Positions 1 through 8,462 of a stretch of 64,000 bases of DNA are shown here, one piece after another. The notes under the pieces were generated by a model, which did no database searches, was not told where the DNA came from, and worked only from the letters and a program-made list of their open reading frames with translations. Both the position numbers and the translations under genes were made by a program. The DNA lies in contig NZ_JAHUBR010000001.1 in the NCBI RefSeq assembly GCF_025376885.1, positions 682,001 through 746,000 on the forward strand, given 5' to 3'. Source of the DNA: Pseudoruegeria sp. SHC-113. GTDB taxonomy: Bacteria; Pseudomonadota; Alphaproteobacteria; Rhodobacterales; Rhodobacteraceae. The stretch's first letter is position 1; every line of letters begins with the position of its first letter.

Positions 1-347
1 GGGGAGAGCAGCAGCTTGCCGAGGTAATCCAGCGCCTGCTGGCTGCCAGAGGTGATCAGGATGTTCTCGCGCGTGCAGGGCACGCCGATGCGGCCCATCT
101 CGCCCGCGATCCAATCACGCAGGGGCCTGTGGCCCTCGGAGACAGAATATTGCAGCGCCGCAGACGCACCGGTGGCGAAGATCTTCTCAAAGGCCGCCCG
201 GAAGGCTTCCGCCGGAAACAGCGCCGGATCGGGGATGCCGCCCGCGAAGGAGATCACTTCGGGCTGATCCAGCAGCTTCAGAAGCTCGCGGATCTCGCTG
301 GCCTTCATGCGGCCCATCCGGCTTGCAAATACGCTGTGCCACTCCAT
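1..347 (-). CDS. PLP-dependent aminotransferase (class I/II), N-terminal part only
   Basis: The first 115 codons of a fold-type I aminotransferase are present and the gene runs off the left edge. The N-terminus MEWHSVFASRMGRMKASEI leads into the stretch VISFAGGIPDPALFP and then LQYSVSEGHRPLRDWI, a pattern typical of the 2-aminoadipate/MocR-like aminotransferase branch (LysN-like). The PLP lysine would lie beyond the window. The start ATG at 347 is preceded by GGGAGG. The substrate cannot be told from this fragment; the family includes alpha-aminoadipate, aromatic and branched-chain enzymes. A 25-bp dyad lies about 50 bp upstream of the start. Confidence 0.85.
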   Translation of the reverse strand, partial: MEWHSVFASRMGRMKASEIRELLKLLDQPEVISFAGGIPDPALFPAEAFRAAFEKIFATGASAALQYSVSEGHRPLRDWIAGEMGRIGVPCTRENILITSGSQQALDYLGKLLLS

Positions 348-397
348 CAGAGCCTCCCTTGGCGATGCGATCGGGCAAACGCTCGCATGGGGATGCA

Positions 398-422
398 TTT
401 ACGTCAATATAGCTGACATAAA
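398..422. promoter_or_regulatory. 25-bp dyad, candidate operator of the aminotransferase gene
   Basis: TTTACGTCA, seven bases, then TGACATAAA: 8 of 9 arm positions are complementary. On the minus strand the centre reads TATATT, a 5/6 match to a sigma-70 -10 box, so a bound protein would cover the promoter of the leftward aminotransferase. The regulator is not in the window. Binding is inferred only from symmetry and position. Confidence 0.5.
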
Positions 423-486
423 TCGTGATCGCGACGGAAAGCGCCTGAAAGCGTGCAGGCGAAGGGCCACGAGGGCCACTGCCGCC

Positions 487-513
487 TTGACAACCCGCCC
501 CGCCTCATATGTA
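487..513 (+). promoter_or_regulatory. Candidate sigma-70 promoter of aspS
   Basis: A perfect -35 hexamer TTGACA (487-492) is followed after 15 bp by TATGTA (508-513), a weak -10. It lies about 40 bp upstream of the aspS start codon, the expected distance. The spacer is shorter than ideal, so the -10 assignment is uncertain. Confidence 0.45.
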
Positions 514-554
514 CCGGCGCCCAACCATACAGACACGCCCGGGAAGGGAGCATC

Positions 555-2336
555 ATGCACGCATATCGCAGCCACACCTGCGCAGAGCTCAACAAGGATC
601 ACGTTGGCCAGACGGTCCGGCTTTCGGGCTGGGTTCATCGGGTGCGCGATCACGGCGGCCTGCTGTTCATCGACCTGCGCGATCACTACGGTATCACCCA
701 GGTGATGGCGGACCCGGACAGCCCGGTGTTTGCCGCGCTGGAAAAGGTGCGCAGCGAGTGGTGCATCCGCATCGACGGCAACGTCATGGCGCGGGACGAA
801 AGCCTCGTGAACCCGGCGATCCCCACCGGCGAGATCGAGGTGTTCATCCGCGATCTTGAAGTTCTGGGCAAGGCCGAGGAACTGCCGCTGATGGTCTTCG
901 GCGATCAGGAATATCCGGAAGAAACCCGCCTGAAGTACCGCTACCTCGATCTGCGCCGCGAGAAGCTTCAAACCAACATGAAGATGCGCTCCGACGTGGT
1001 GGCCTCCATGCGCAAGCGCATGTGGGACAAGGGTTTCCGCGAGTTCCAGACGCCGATCATCACCGCCTCGTCGCCGGAAGGCGCGCGCGATTTCCTCGTG
1101 CCCTCCCGCCTGCACCCCGGCAAGTTCTACGCGCTGCCGCAGGCGCCGCAGCAGTTCAAACAGCTGATCATGGTCTCGGGCTACGACAAGTATTTCCAGA
1201 TCGCGCCCTGCTTCCGCGATGAAGACCCGCGCGCGGACCGCTCGCCCACCGATTTCTACCAGCTTGATCTTGAGATGAGCTTCGTCACCCAGCAGGATGT
1301 GTTCGACACGATCTCGCCTGTGCTGGCGGGCGTCTTCGAGGAATTCGGCGGCGGTAAGAAAGTGGACAACCCCGCCGAGTGGCCGCAGATCTCCTACCGC
1401 GATGCGGCGCTCTGGTATGGCTCCGACAAGCCGGACCTCCGCAACCCGATCAAGATGCAGGTGGTGAGCGAGCACTTCCGCGGCTCGGGCTTTGCGATCT
1501 TCGCCAAGCTGCTGGAGCAGGAGGGCACCGAGATCCGCGCCATCCCAGCCCCGACGGGCGGCAGCCGCAAATTCTGCGACCGGATGAACAAATTCGCCCA
1601 AGGAGAAGGCCTGCCGGGCATGGGCTATATTTTTTGGCGCGAAGGTGAGAACGGCATGGAAGCCGCCGGTCCGCTCGCCAAGAACATCGGCCCGGAGCGC
1701 ACCGAGGCGATCCGCCAGCAGCTGGGGCTGAACGTGGGCGATGCGGCCTTCTTCCTCGGTGGCAAGCCCAAGGCCTTTGAAAAGGTCGCCGGCAAGGCCC
1801 GCACCGTGATCGGCGATGAGCTTGGCCTGACCGAGCAGGATCGCTTCGCCTTCGCCTGGATCGTGGATTTCCCGATCTACGAGCAGGACGAGGAAACCGG
1901 CGAGATCGATTTCGAGCACAACCCCTTCTCCATGCCGCAAGGCGGGCTGGAGGCGCTCAACGGCGATCCGCTGCAGGTGAAGGGCTTCCAGTACGATCTG
2001 GCTTGCAACGGCTACGAGCTGGTGTCCGGCGCGATCCGCAACCACAAGCCCGAGATCATGCTGAAAGCCTTTGAGCTGGCCGGTTACGGCGAGGATGAGG
2101 TGAAGAGCCGCTTCGGCGCGCTCTATCAGGCCTTCCACTACGGCGCCCCGCCGCACGGTGGCTGTGCCGCTGGCGTGGACCGCATCGTGATGCTGCTCGC
2201 CGAAGAGGCCAACATCCGCGAAGTGATGATGTTCCCGATGAACCAGCGCGCCGAGGATCTGATGATGGCCGCCCCCAGCGCGCCGCAGAACGAACAGCTG
2301 CGCGAGCTGAGCCTGCGGGTGATCCCGCAGGAGTGA
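555..2336 (+). CDS. aspS: Aspartate--tRNA ligase, predicted non-discriminating (Asp/Asn) type
   Basis: A 593-residue bacterial-type class II aspartyl-tRNA synthetase, the usual family length. The N-terminal OB-fold anticodon domain contains [11 protein letters not shown], and catalytic motif 2 is [15 protein letters not shown]. Motif 3 ends GVDRIVML near the C-terminus, and the GAD insertion lies between them. The His of RDHGG (residue 33) aligns with His31 of the Pseudomonas enzyme, a mark of non-discriminating AspRS that also charges tRNA-Asn for GatCAB; discriminating enzymes have Leu there. The start at 555 (MHAYRSHTC) fits the family N-terminus and follows GGGAGCATC. An in-frame extension to 453 has no family match. 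A terminator follows. Confidence 0.97.
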   Translation: MHAYRSHTCAELNKDHVGQTVRLSGWVHRVRDHGGLLFIDLRDHYGITQVMADPDSPVFAALEKVRSEWCIRIDGNVMARDESLVNPAIPTGEIEVFIRDLEVLGKAEELPLMVFGDQEYPEETRLKYRYLDLRREKLQTNMKMRSDVVASMRKRMWDKGFREFQTPIITASSPEGARDFLVPSRLHPGKFYALPQAPQQFKQLIMVSGYDKYFQIAPCFRDEDPRADRSPTDFYQLDLEMSFVTQQDVFDTISPVLAGVFEEFGGGKKVDNPAEWPQISYRDAALWYGSDKPDLRNPIKMQVVSEHFRGSGFAIFAKLLEQEGTEIRAIPAPTGGSRKFCDRMNKFAQGEGLPGMGYIFWREGENGMEAAGPLAKNIGPERTEAIRQQLGLNVGDAAFFLGGKPKAFEKVAGKARTVIGDELGLTEQDRFAFAWIVDFPIYEQDEETGEIDFEHNPFSMPQGGLEALNGDPLQVKGFQYDLACNGYELVSGAIRNHKPEIMLKAFELAGYGEDEVKSRFGALYQAFHYGAPPHGGCAAGVDRIVMLLAEEANIREVMMFPMNQRAEDLMMAAPSAPQNEQLRELSLRVIPQE

Positions 2337-2362
2337 TCCCTGCGCAGCAGTCAAGTATTCAA

Positions 2363-2392
2363 GGCCCCGGCACTTTTGCTGGGGCCTTTTTC
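2363..2392 (+). terminator. Rho-independent terminator after aspS
   Basis: GGCCCCGGC and GCTGGGGCC form a 9-bp stem with one G-U pair, followed by TTTTTC. It lies 26 bp after the aspS stop codon. Confidence 0.85.
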
Positions 2393-2552
2393 TGTGCGGG
2401 CTGCCCTTTTGCGCCGCTTCCTGCCGATTGACGCAATCGTGACGGCGAAAACCCGCGCTGCCCGTGCGAAATCCCTGCGCGCCATGCCCTGCCTTGGGTT
2501 ACACTTGATGAACGCGCCATTTGAGCGCCCAGCAGCCCGAGTCCCGCCTGCC

Positions 2553-3941
2553 ATGTTCGATCCAGAGACCGCCGCCATCCGCTTCGGCACCGGCCTGTCG
2601 CCCACCCTTGCGCCGCCCCAGAGCGTGGCGGCCATGCTTGCCGCGCTGCAAGGCCCTGATGTGGTGGCCGAGGCGCTCCCGATCCAGAGTTTCACTGAAA
2701 GGCTCGACACGTTTCAGGCGTTCAACGCGCGCAGCAAGGCGCGGCGGCAGACGCAGAAATCAGGGGACGCGGCGGCTGAACGCGCCGCCATCGAAGAGAT
2801 CCGCAGCTATCGCCGCCAACTGAATGCTGACAGGCGGGACGGTTTTCGCGCCGAGCTGGCCCGCGCCGCCGAAACGTCGGATGGGTTCCGCGAGCGGCTG
2901 GCGTGGTTCTGGGCCGATCACTTCACCGCCGTGGGCCGTTACCCGCCCGCCGAAGCCGCACAGGCGAGCTACCTCGAAGAAGCCATTCGCCCGCATCTGA
3001 CAGGCAATTTCGCCCAGCTCCTGCGTGCTGCCGCCCTGCACCCCATGATGCAGCTCTACCTGGACCAGAACGCATCTGTCGGCCCCAATTCGCAGGCCGC
3101 GAAGAAGAACGCGCGCGGGCTGAACGAGAACCTTGCCCGCGAGTTGCTGGAGCTGCACACGCTGGGCGTGGAAGGCACCTACACCCAAAGCGATGTGCGT
3201 GAACTGGCGCGGCTGCTGACCGGCGCGGGCTTCAGTGCGCGCAACGGTGGCTTCATGTATCGCGCCAATGTGGCGGACCCCGGCACCAAAACCGTCCTTG
3301 GGGTGCGCTACGGCGAGCCGGAGAGCAACGAGGCCGAGATGCTGCGCTTTCTGGATGCCGTGGCAACGCACCCCGACACCGCACGCCACATCGCGCGCAA
3401 GTTCGTGGTGCATTTCGTCTCTGATACGCCCGATGCAGATCACGTGGCCCATGTGGCCCGCGCGTTCACCGAAAGCGGCGGTGCGCTGATGCCAACCTAT
3501 GCCGCCCTGCTGGAGCACCCCGCCGCATGGGGCCACCCCGACAGCAAGGTGAAGCCGCCCGCCGATTACGTCGCCTCCGCGCTGCGGGCGCTGGGGCTTG
3601 GGCATGACGCCTTGCGCGGGTTGAAAACCAACCGGCTGCAGCTTCTGTTCCTTGCGCCCTTGGCCGGGATGCACCAGCCGTGGCGCGCGCCGTCCGGCCC
3701 CGATGGCTGGCCCGAAGCGGCGGAGGACTGGATCACGCCGCAGGGGCTCGCGGGCCGCATCCAATGGGCGATGACGGTGCCGCAGGTGCTGCAGCGCGAT
3801 CTGCCCGATCCGCTCACCTTCGCGGAAACCGCACTGGGGCAGCGGTTGACCCCGGAAATCGCCTTCGCCGCCCAAAACGCCGAAACCCGCTGGGAAGCCA
3901 TCGGCCTCGTGCTCGCTTCCCCTGCCTTTCAACGCCGATAG
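2553..3941 (+). CDS. DUF1800 family protein
   Basis: About 462 residues. The N-terminus FDPETAAIRFGTGLSP and the internal signature NENLARELLELHTLGV followed by TYTQSDVRELARLLTG mark the DUF1800 family, whose biochemical role is unknown. I chose the ATG at 2553 because family members start just before the RFG.G motif; an ATG at 2508 would add 15 residues without a better ribosome site. No clear signal peptide is visible. It is followed nine bases later by a DUF1501 gene. The two families are commonly adjacent, which suggests a functional pair at the cell envelope (inference). Confidence 0.9.
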   Translation: MFDPETAAIRFGTGLSPTLAPPQSVAAMLAALQGPDVVAEALPIQSFTERLDTFQAFNARSKARRQTQKSGDAAAERAAIEEIRSYRRQLNADRRDGFRAELARAAETSDGFRERLAWFWADHFTAVGRYPPAEAAQASYLEEAIRPHLTGNFAQLLRAAALHPMMQLYLDQNASVGPNSQAAKKNARGLNENLARELLELHTLGVEGTYTQSDVRELARLLTGAGFSARNGGFMYRANVADPGTKTVLGVRYGEPESNEAEMLRFLDAVATHPDTARHIARKFVVHFVSDTPDADHVAHVARAFTESGGALMPTYAALLEHPAAWGHPDSKVKPPADYVASALRALGLGHDALRGLKTNRLQLLFLAPLAGMHQPWRAPSGPDGWPEAAEDWITPQGLAGRIQWAMTVPQVLQRDLPDPLTFAETALGQRLTPEIAFAAQNAETRWEAIGLVLASPAFQRR

Positions 3942-3950
3942 GAGGCCCCC

Positions 3951-5183
3951 ATGCGCCTGCTGACACGTCGGAACTTCCTGCTGCGCGCCTCGGCCCTTGG
4001 CTGTTCGGCCGCCGCCAGCCCGCTGATCACCCCCGTCACCTTCGCCTCCGCCCCGTGGGACAACCGGCTCGTGGTGATCATCCTGCGCGGCGGGATGGAC
4101 GGGCTGGATGTGGCCCGCCCCTATGGCGATCCGGGCTTTGCCGCCCTGCGCGCCGGGCTCGCCCCGGAAAAGGAGCTTGGCCCCCGCGATCTGGATGGTT
4201 TCTACGCCCTGCACCCCGCGCTCACCGGCCTGCGCCCGATGTGGGACGCGGGCCAGCTGGCCTTCGCCCATGCCGTTTCCACCCCCTACCGGGACAAGCG
4301 CAGCCATTTCGACGGGCAGGACATGCTCGAGGCGGGCGGCGACACCGTGCCGGGCGTGGGCACCGCGCGCAGCGGCTGGCTCAACCGGCTGTTGCTGGAA
4401 GCCCCTGGCCATGATGTGCGTACCGCCTTTGCCGTTGGCCGCGAGGATCTGGCGATCCTCGCCGGGGAGGCGGACGTGTCCAACTGGGCGCCGGATGCGC
4501 GGCTCGCGCTTTCGGCGCAGGCGCGGCGGCTTCTGGAGCTTGTCGCCCATGATGATCCGCTCTTTGCCGACAACGCCGCCGAGGCGATGGATCTGGCCGC
4601 CGCGATCGACCCGGACGCCGAGGTGCCGGAGGATTTCGGCGACATGCTGCAGGACATGAGCGAGGGCGTGGCCGAGAGCCGCAAGGGCAAGGGCCATGTG
4701 AAACTGGCCGAGTTCACCGCCAGCCAGCTGCGCGAAGACACCCGCATCGCCGCCTTCTCGCTCAACAACTGGGACACCCACCGCGATCAGAAACGCCTGC
4801 TGGCACGCTCGCTGGGCCAGCTTGAGGACGTGCTGCTCACGCTGCAGGCCGAGCTTGGCCCGGTCTGGGAAAAAACGGCCGTGGTGGCTATGACGGAATT
4901 CGGCCGCACCGCGCGGGAGAACGGCAGCCGGGGCACCGATCACGGCACCGGCGGGCTGATGCTCATGGCCGGCGGTGCGGTGCGCGGCGGGAAAGTCTAT
5001 GGCAAATGGCCGGGGCTTGGGGCGTCTGACCTCTATAAGGAACGCGATCTTCTGCCCACCGAGGACGTGCGCACCTATGCGGCTATGGCCATTCAGGGGC
5101 TCTTCGGCACCGAACAATCGGTGCTGGAACAGACCGTCTTCCCCGGCCTCGACATGGGCGCGCGGCCGAACGTGATCCTGTGA
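3951..5183 (+). CDS. DUF1501 family protein with Tat signal
   Basis: 410 residues. The N-terminus LTRRNFLLRASALG is a twin-arginine signal, so export in the folded state is predicted. The body shows the DUF1501 signatures ILRGGMDGLD near residue 45 and TEFGRTARENGSRGTDHG near residue 317, related to the alkaline phosphatase/sulfatase fold; catalysis has not been established for the family. A strong ribosome site (AGGAGG) lies 5 bases before the ATG, inside the end of the DUF1800 gene, so the two are co-transcribed. The partner DUF1800 protein lacks a clear signal peptide. Confidence 0.92.
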   Translation: MRLLTRRNFLLRASALGCSAAASPLITPVTFASAPWDNRLVVIILRGGMDGLDVARPYGDPGFAALRAGLAPEKELGPRDLDGFYALHPALTGLRPMWDAGQLAFAHAVSTPYRDKRSHFDGQDMLEAGGDTVPGVGTARSGWLNRLLLEAPGHDVRTAFAVGREDLAILAGEADVSNWAPDARLALSAQARRLLELVAHDDPLFADNAAEAMDLAAAIDPDAEVPEDFGDMLQDMSEGVAESRKGKGHVKLAEFTASQLREDTRIAAFSLNNWDTHRDQKRLLARSLGQLEDVLLTLQAELGPVWEKTAVVAMTEFGRTARENGSRGTDHGTGGLMLMAGGAVRGGKVYGKWPGLGASDLYKERDLLPTEDVRTYAAMAIQGLFGTEQSVLEQTVFPGLDMGARPNVIL

Positions 5184-5258
5184 GGTCAGCGGTGGTGGAC
5201 ATCGGCGGAGTAATCCTGTCCTGATGGCTGGGTTTGCGGCCAAGGAAAGGACACTGCC

Positions 5259-5990
5259 ATGGACAGCCACCGCCCCGTCGGGGACATCCTCACAGGCTGG
5301 ACACCCGCTCCCGCGCCCGGGCCTTCGGTGCTTGAAGGGCGCTACGCGCGGCTGGAGCGGCTCTCGGCCAAAGCCCATGCGGCGCCGCTTTTCGCCGCCA
5401 ACAGCGCCGATGCCCGGATCTGGGATTACCTGCCCTATGGCCCCTTTGACACGGTTGAGGCCTATAGCGCGTGGGTCGAGGCTATGGCACCGGGGTCAGA
5501 CCCGATGTTCTACGCGATCCGCGATCAGGACAGCGGGCTCTGGGGCGGCGTGGCAAGCTACCTGCGCATCGCGCCCGAGGTGGGCAGCATCGAGCTGGGC
5601 CACATCAACCTTTCCCCCCGCCTGCAGGGCACCCGCGCCGCGACAGAGGCGCTTACCCTGATGATCCGCTGGGCGATGGAGGCCGGCTATCGCCGGTTCG
5701 AGTGGAAATGCGATGCGCTCAACGCGGGCTCACGCCGTGCGGCGGAGCGGCTGGGCTTGAGCTATGAAGGCACCTTCCGGCAGGCCACCATCGTGAAGGG
5801 GCGCAACCGCGATACGGCGTGGTTCGCCGCCACCGACGGCGACTGGCCCGCCCTGAGCACCGCCTATGACAGCTGGCTTGCGCCGGAGAATTTCACCTCC
5901 GACGGCCAGCAGCGCCAGTCTCTCACGGCCCTCACCGCGCCCATTCTGGTGGCGCAGGATCCGGCCCGAAAGGCGCGGGAACGGGGCTAA
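5259..5990 (+). CDS. GNAT acetyltransferase, RimJ/RimL-like
   Basis: 243 residues. It resembles the RimJ/RimL N-acetyltransferase branch: VLEGRYARLERLS at the start, a central beta strand IELGHINLSPRLQGT containing the acetyl-CoA region, and AERLGLSYEGTFRQATIVKGRNRDTAWFA (positions approximately 165-195) with the typical GFxxEGxLR...R.....D.... pattern of this group. The substrate is unknown; relatives acetylate protein N-termini or small molecules. The C-terminal 40 residues are an unconserved tail. It stands alone between DUF1501 and a convergent response-regulator gene, whose stop codon lies 10 bases beyond this one. Confidence 0.88.
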   Translation: MDSHRPVGDILTGWTPAPAPGPSVLEGRYARLERLSAKAHAAPLFAANSADARIWDYLPYGPFDTVEAYSAWVEAMAPGSDPMFYAIRDQDSGLWGGVASYLRIAPEVGSIELGHINLSPRLQGTRAATEALTLMIRWAMEAGYRRFEWKCDALNAGSRRAAERLGLSYEGTFRQATIVKGRNRDTAWFAATDGDWPALSTAYDSWLAPENFTSDGQQRQSLTALTAPILVAQDPARKARERG

Positions 5991-6000
5991 GAGCGGCATT

Positions 6001-6765
6001 TCAGATCGGCGGGCGGTCGCGCAGGCGTTCCTCCACGAGGTGAAACAGCTGCGTCAGCTCCGGCGCGCCGCGCCGGGGGCTGGAGGGCAGGGCTTTCGCC
6101 GCCTGCTCAAGGGCCGGATCGGCGGCACCGCGGGCAAGACCATGGACAAACCGGGCCAGGTAGCTTGCGCGCATCTCCTCGCTGGGCGCTGCGCTTACCT
6201 TTCCAGCGGCTGGCAGCCCCGCGCGGATCGCCGCCAACCCGTGCCGGGCGCGGCGCAGATCGTCGAAATAGGCGAGGCTGTCGGGGGGAGGCGCGGCCTC
6301 GCCGTTCTGCTCAAGCACGGTCGGCAGACGCGGCCAATCGCCCGGCGGCTCCGCCCAAGGGGTGCCGGGCGGCAGCGCCTTGCGCAGGGCGGCTTCGAAC
6401 CCCGACAGCGAGGGAATAGGTTTTTCGATGAAGCCATCCGCCCCGGCCTCCAGCGCAGCACCGCGCAGCTCCGGATCACCGCTGGTGGCCAGCAGCGCCA
6501 GCGGTCGTGGGCTGTGGCTGCGCAGCCGGGAGAGCAGTGCGAGCCCGCTGCCGTCGGGCAGGCCCAGATCGGCGAGCAGCACATCCGGGCGGCTGCGCGC
6601 CAGATGGCGCCAGGCCGCCGAGAGGCTGTCGGCCCGCCGCATCCGCAGGCCAAGGGCGCGGCACATCAGGCGGATCGCGTCGCTTGCGAAGCGGCTGTCC
6701 TCCACCAGCAGCATCGTGAGCCCGGCCAAGGGCGGGCGCGTCTGTTGGGTGTGCGAGCCGGGCAT
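6001..6765 (-). CDS. Response regulator receiver protein without a DNA-binding domain
   Basis: 254 residues. A receiver domain occupies residues 17-135: acidic pair E22-D23 in LLVEDS, phospho-acceptor Asp66 in LLADLGLPDGSG, the conserved Thr/Ser in LATSGDP and Lys in GFIEKP. The remaining 120 residues have no HTH or enzymatic signature and are Ala/Pro-rich with an alpha-helical end; they may bind a partner protein. The start follows AAGGAGATGCC. No histidine kinase is nearby, so its input is unknown. It is divergent from mce, with a 185-bp gap. Confidence 0.88.
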   Translation of the reverse strand: MPGSHTQQTRPPLAGLTMLLVEDSRFASDAIRLMCRALGLRMRRADSLSAAWRHLARSRPDVLLADLGLPDGSGLALLSRLRSHSPRPLALLATSGDPELRGAALEAGADGFIEKPIPSLSGFEAALRKALPPGTPWAEPPGDWPRLPTVLEQNGEAAPPPDSLAYFDDLRRARHGLAAIRAGLPAAGKVSAAPSEEMRASYLARFVHGLARGAADPALEQAAKALPSSPRRGAPELTQLFHLVEERLRDRPPI

Positions 6766-6950
6766 CTGGCATCTCCTTCCATCCGGGGCATGACGTGGCG
6801 TGCGGGCTGTTCTTCCGCGCCCCGCGCATTAAATCGCGCCATGACTAACGCCGGGTTAAACCCGCCCGCCTGCGGCACCGCAGCGCTTGCGGCAGGGCAG
6901 GGGCGCGGGCATAACCCGCGCTTGAGAGCGCGAGAGAGAGGAGAGCCGAG

Positions 6951-7355
6951 ATGATCGGTCGTCTGAATCATGTGGCCATTGCCGTTCCGGATCTGGAAGC
7001 GGCATCGGCCCAATACCGCAACACGCTGGGGGCCAAAGTCGGCGCGCCGCAGGATGAGCCCGATCACGGTGTGACCGTGGTGTTCATCGAACTGCCCAAC
7101 ACCAAGATCGAGCTGCTGTATCCGCTGGGCGACGAAAGCCCGATCAACGGGTTTCTGGAGAAGAACCCGGCCGGCGGCATTCACCACATCTGCTACGAGG
7201 TCGAGGACATCCTCGCCGCCCGCGATCACCTGAAGGCCGAAGGCGCGCGGGTTCTGGGCAGCGGTGATCCCAAGATCGGGGCGCATGGCAAGCCCGTGCT
7301 GTTCCTGCATCCGAAGGATTTCAACGGCTGCCTCGTCGAACTGGAGCAAGTCTGA
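6951..7355 (+). CDS. mce: Methylmalonyl-CoA epimerase
   Basis: 134 residues, a single VOC-fold enzyme. It interconverts (R)- and (S)-methylmalonyl-CoA in propionyl-CoA breakdown to succinyl-CoA. Visible features are the metal-binding RLNHVAIAV at the start, PAGGIHHICYEV in the second half and the C-terminal FLHPKDFNGCLVELEQ with the second His and the Glu ligand. The ribosome site GAGAGGAGAG lies just upstream. DUF1467 follows after only three bases, an arrangement typical of Rhodobacterales and other alphaproteobacteria. The mutase and carboxylase genes are not in this window. Confidence 0.95.
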   Translation: MIGRLNHVAIAVPDLEAASAQYRNTLGAKVGAPQDEPDHGVTVVFIELPNTKIELLYPLGDESPINGFLEKNPAGGIHHICYEVEDILAARDHLKAEGARVLGSGDPKIGAHGKPVLFLHPKDFNGCLVELEQV

Positions 7356-7358
7356 GCC

Positions 7359-7649
7359 ATGACCATCACCGCCGCCCTCGTCCTCTATGCCGTGATCTGG
7401 TTCATGGTGCTGTTCATCGTGCTGCCGATCCGACTGAAAACGCAGGGCGAGAGCGGTGCGGTGGTGGAAGGCACGCCGAAATCCGCGCCCCTGAACCCCG
7501 ATCTCAAGCGGAAGACGAAGATCGTCACGCTGGTGACAACGGTGCTCTTCGTGATCATCGCTGGGATCATCATTTCCGGCGTGATCAGCGTGCGCGATCT
7601 GGACTGGTATAACCGCATGGGCCCGCCGGCGAGCACGCTGGCGGATTGA
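7359..7649 (+). CDS. DUF1467 family membrane protein
   Basis: 96 residues with two predicted transmembrane segments (about 5-23 and 57-76) joined by a loop with the family signature LPIRLKTQGE. DUF1467 proteins are small inner-membrane proteins of unknown function found directly behind mce in alphaproteobacteria. Here the start codon is three bases after the mce stop, so translation is likely coupled. The role is unknown; the constant pairing hints at a link to propionate metabolism, but this is only an association. Confidence 0.9.
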   Translation: MTITAALVLYAVIWFMVLFIVLPIRLKTQGESGAVVEGTPKSAPLNPDLKRKTKIVTLVTTVLFVIIAGIIISGVISVRDLDWYNRMGPPASTLAD

Positions 7650-7685
7650 ACTTCCGCGGAGTGATCCGCGACTAAGTGCTCTGAG

Positions 7686-7705
7686 CGCCCGCCATGGGAC
7701 GGGCG
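7686..7705. terminator. Possible bidirectional terminator hairpin
   Basis: CGCCCG and CGGGCG form a 6-bp stem between the convergent DUF1467 and EI24 genes. There is no T-run, so this is weak. Confidence 0.25.
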
Positions 7706-7763
7706 GAAGGGGCGGGCGGCCGTGTGCCTTCTACTGGAGTGGCAGGCGACCATCCAGAGGTGC

Positions 7764-8462
7764 CTAGGTCTTGGCCTGCGTTCCCGTCAGCCGGTGGAAC
7801 AGGTGGGTGAAGGTCGCCGCGCCCAGCACCGGGATCAGCAGGTTCACGATCGGGATCGACAGCGGCACCGCCATCAGCGCGCCGGACACCCAGATCTGCG
7901 GCGCGAACTCCCGCCGCAGCACCGCCGCTTGCGCCCGGCCCACGCGGCGCATGGCCACGAGCTGGAAATATTCCCGCCCCAGAAGGAAGCCGTTCAGCAG
8001 CCAGAAGATGATCGGCGCGAGCGGGGCGAAGAAAATGTAAAGCACCAGCGCCACGAGGTTGGCGAGGATCAGCACGCCCAGAAACCCGGCCGCATCGCGG
8101 ATGGTTTCGGCCAGCGGAATGCGCTCCACGGGCGGTAGGTGAGGATAGTGGCGCTCTTCCACCGCCTCGGAGACCTCTTCGAGAAAGAGCCCCATGAAGG
8201 CCGCCGCCACCGGCACCATCAGGAAGACGGACAGCCCCATCATCACGGGGATCATCGCCCAGGAGAGCGCATCGCCGACCCATGTGATCTGCCCCACGAA
8301 GGGCAGTGAGACGCTTTCCGGCACAAGCCAGGCCACGCCATACATGAAGACCACGGTGAGCCCGAACAGCAGCGCGACGGTCAGGCCGACGCCGAGCAGC
8401 AGCACCTTGCGAAAGCGCGGATCGCCGATCTGGTTCAGCGCGAGGGAGAAATCACGAAACAT
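7764..8462 (-). CDS. EI24 / CysZ-like membrane protein
   Basis: 232 residues with about five or six hydrophobic segments. It opens MFRDFSLALNQIGDPRFRKVLLLGVG and contains the pattern EVSEAVEERHYP in a cytoplasmic loop, as in the EI24/CysZ (DUF540) family. CysZ proteins import sulfate, but this family is broad and many members have no known substrate. The start ATG overlaps the stop codon of the upstream nitroreductase gene (TGATG), so the two are translationally coupled. A longer reading from 8477 would lack that coupling and has no better ribosome site. Confidence 0.88.
   Translation of the reverse strand: MFRDFSLALNQIGDPRFRKVLLLGVGLTVALLFGLTVVFMYGVAWLVPESVSLPFVGQITWVGDALSWAMIPVMMGLSVFLMVPVAAAFMGLFLEEVSEAVEERHYPHLPPVERIPLAETIRDAAGFLGVLILANLVALVLYIFFAPLAPIIFWLLNGFLLGREYFQLVAMRRVGRAQAAVLRREFAPQIWVSGALMAVPLSIPIVNLLIPVLGAATFTHLFHRLTGTQAKT

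Noticed and set aside
453-554. Upstream extension of aspS
   Set aside because: Adds 34 residues without similarity, covers the promoter candidate, and the start at 555 has a ribosome site.
2760-5378. Long open frame opposite the DUF1800/DUF1501 genes
   Set aside because: Composition typical of an antisense shadow; no recognisable protein.
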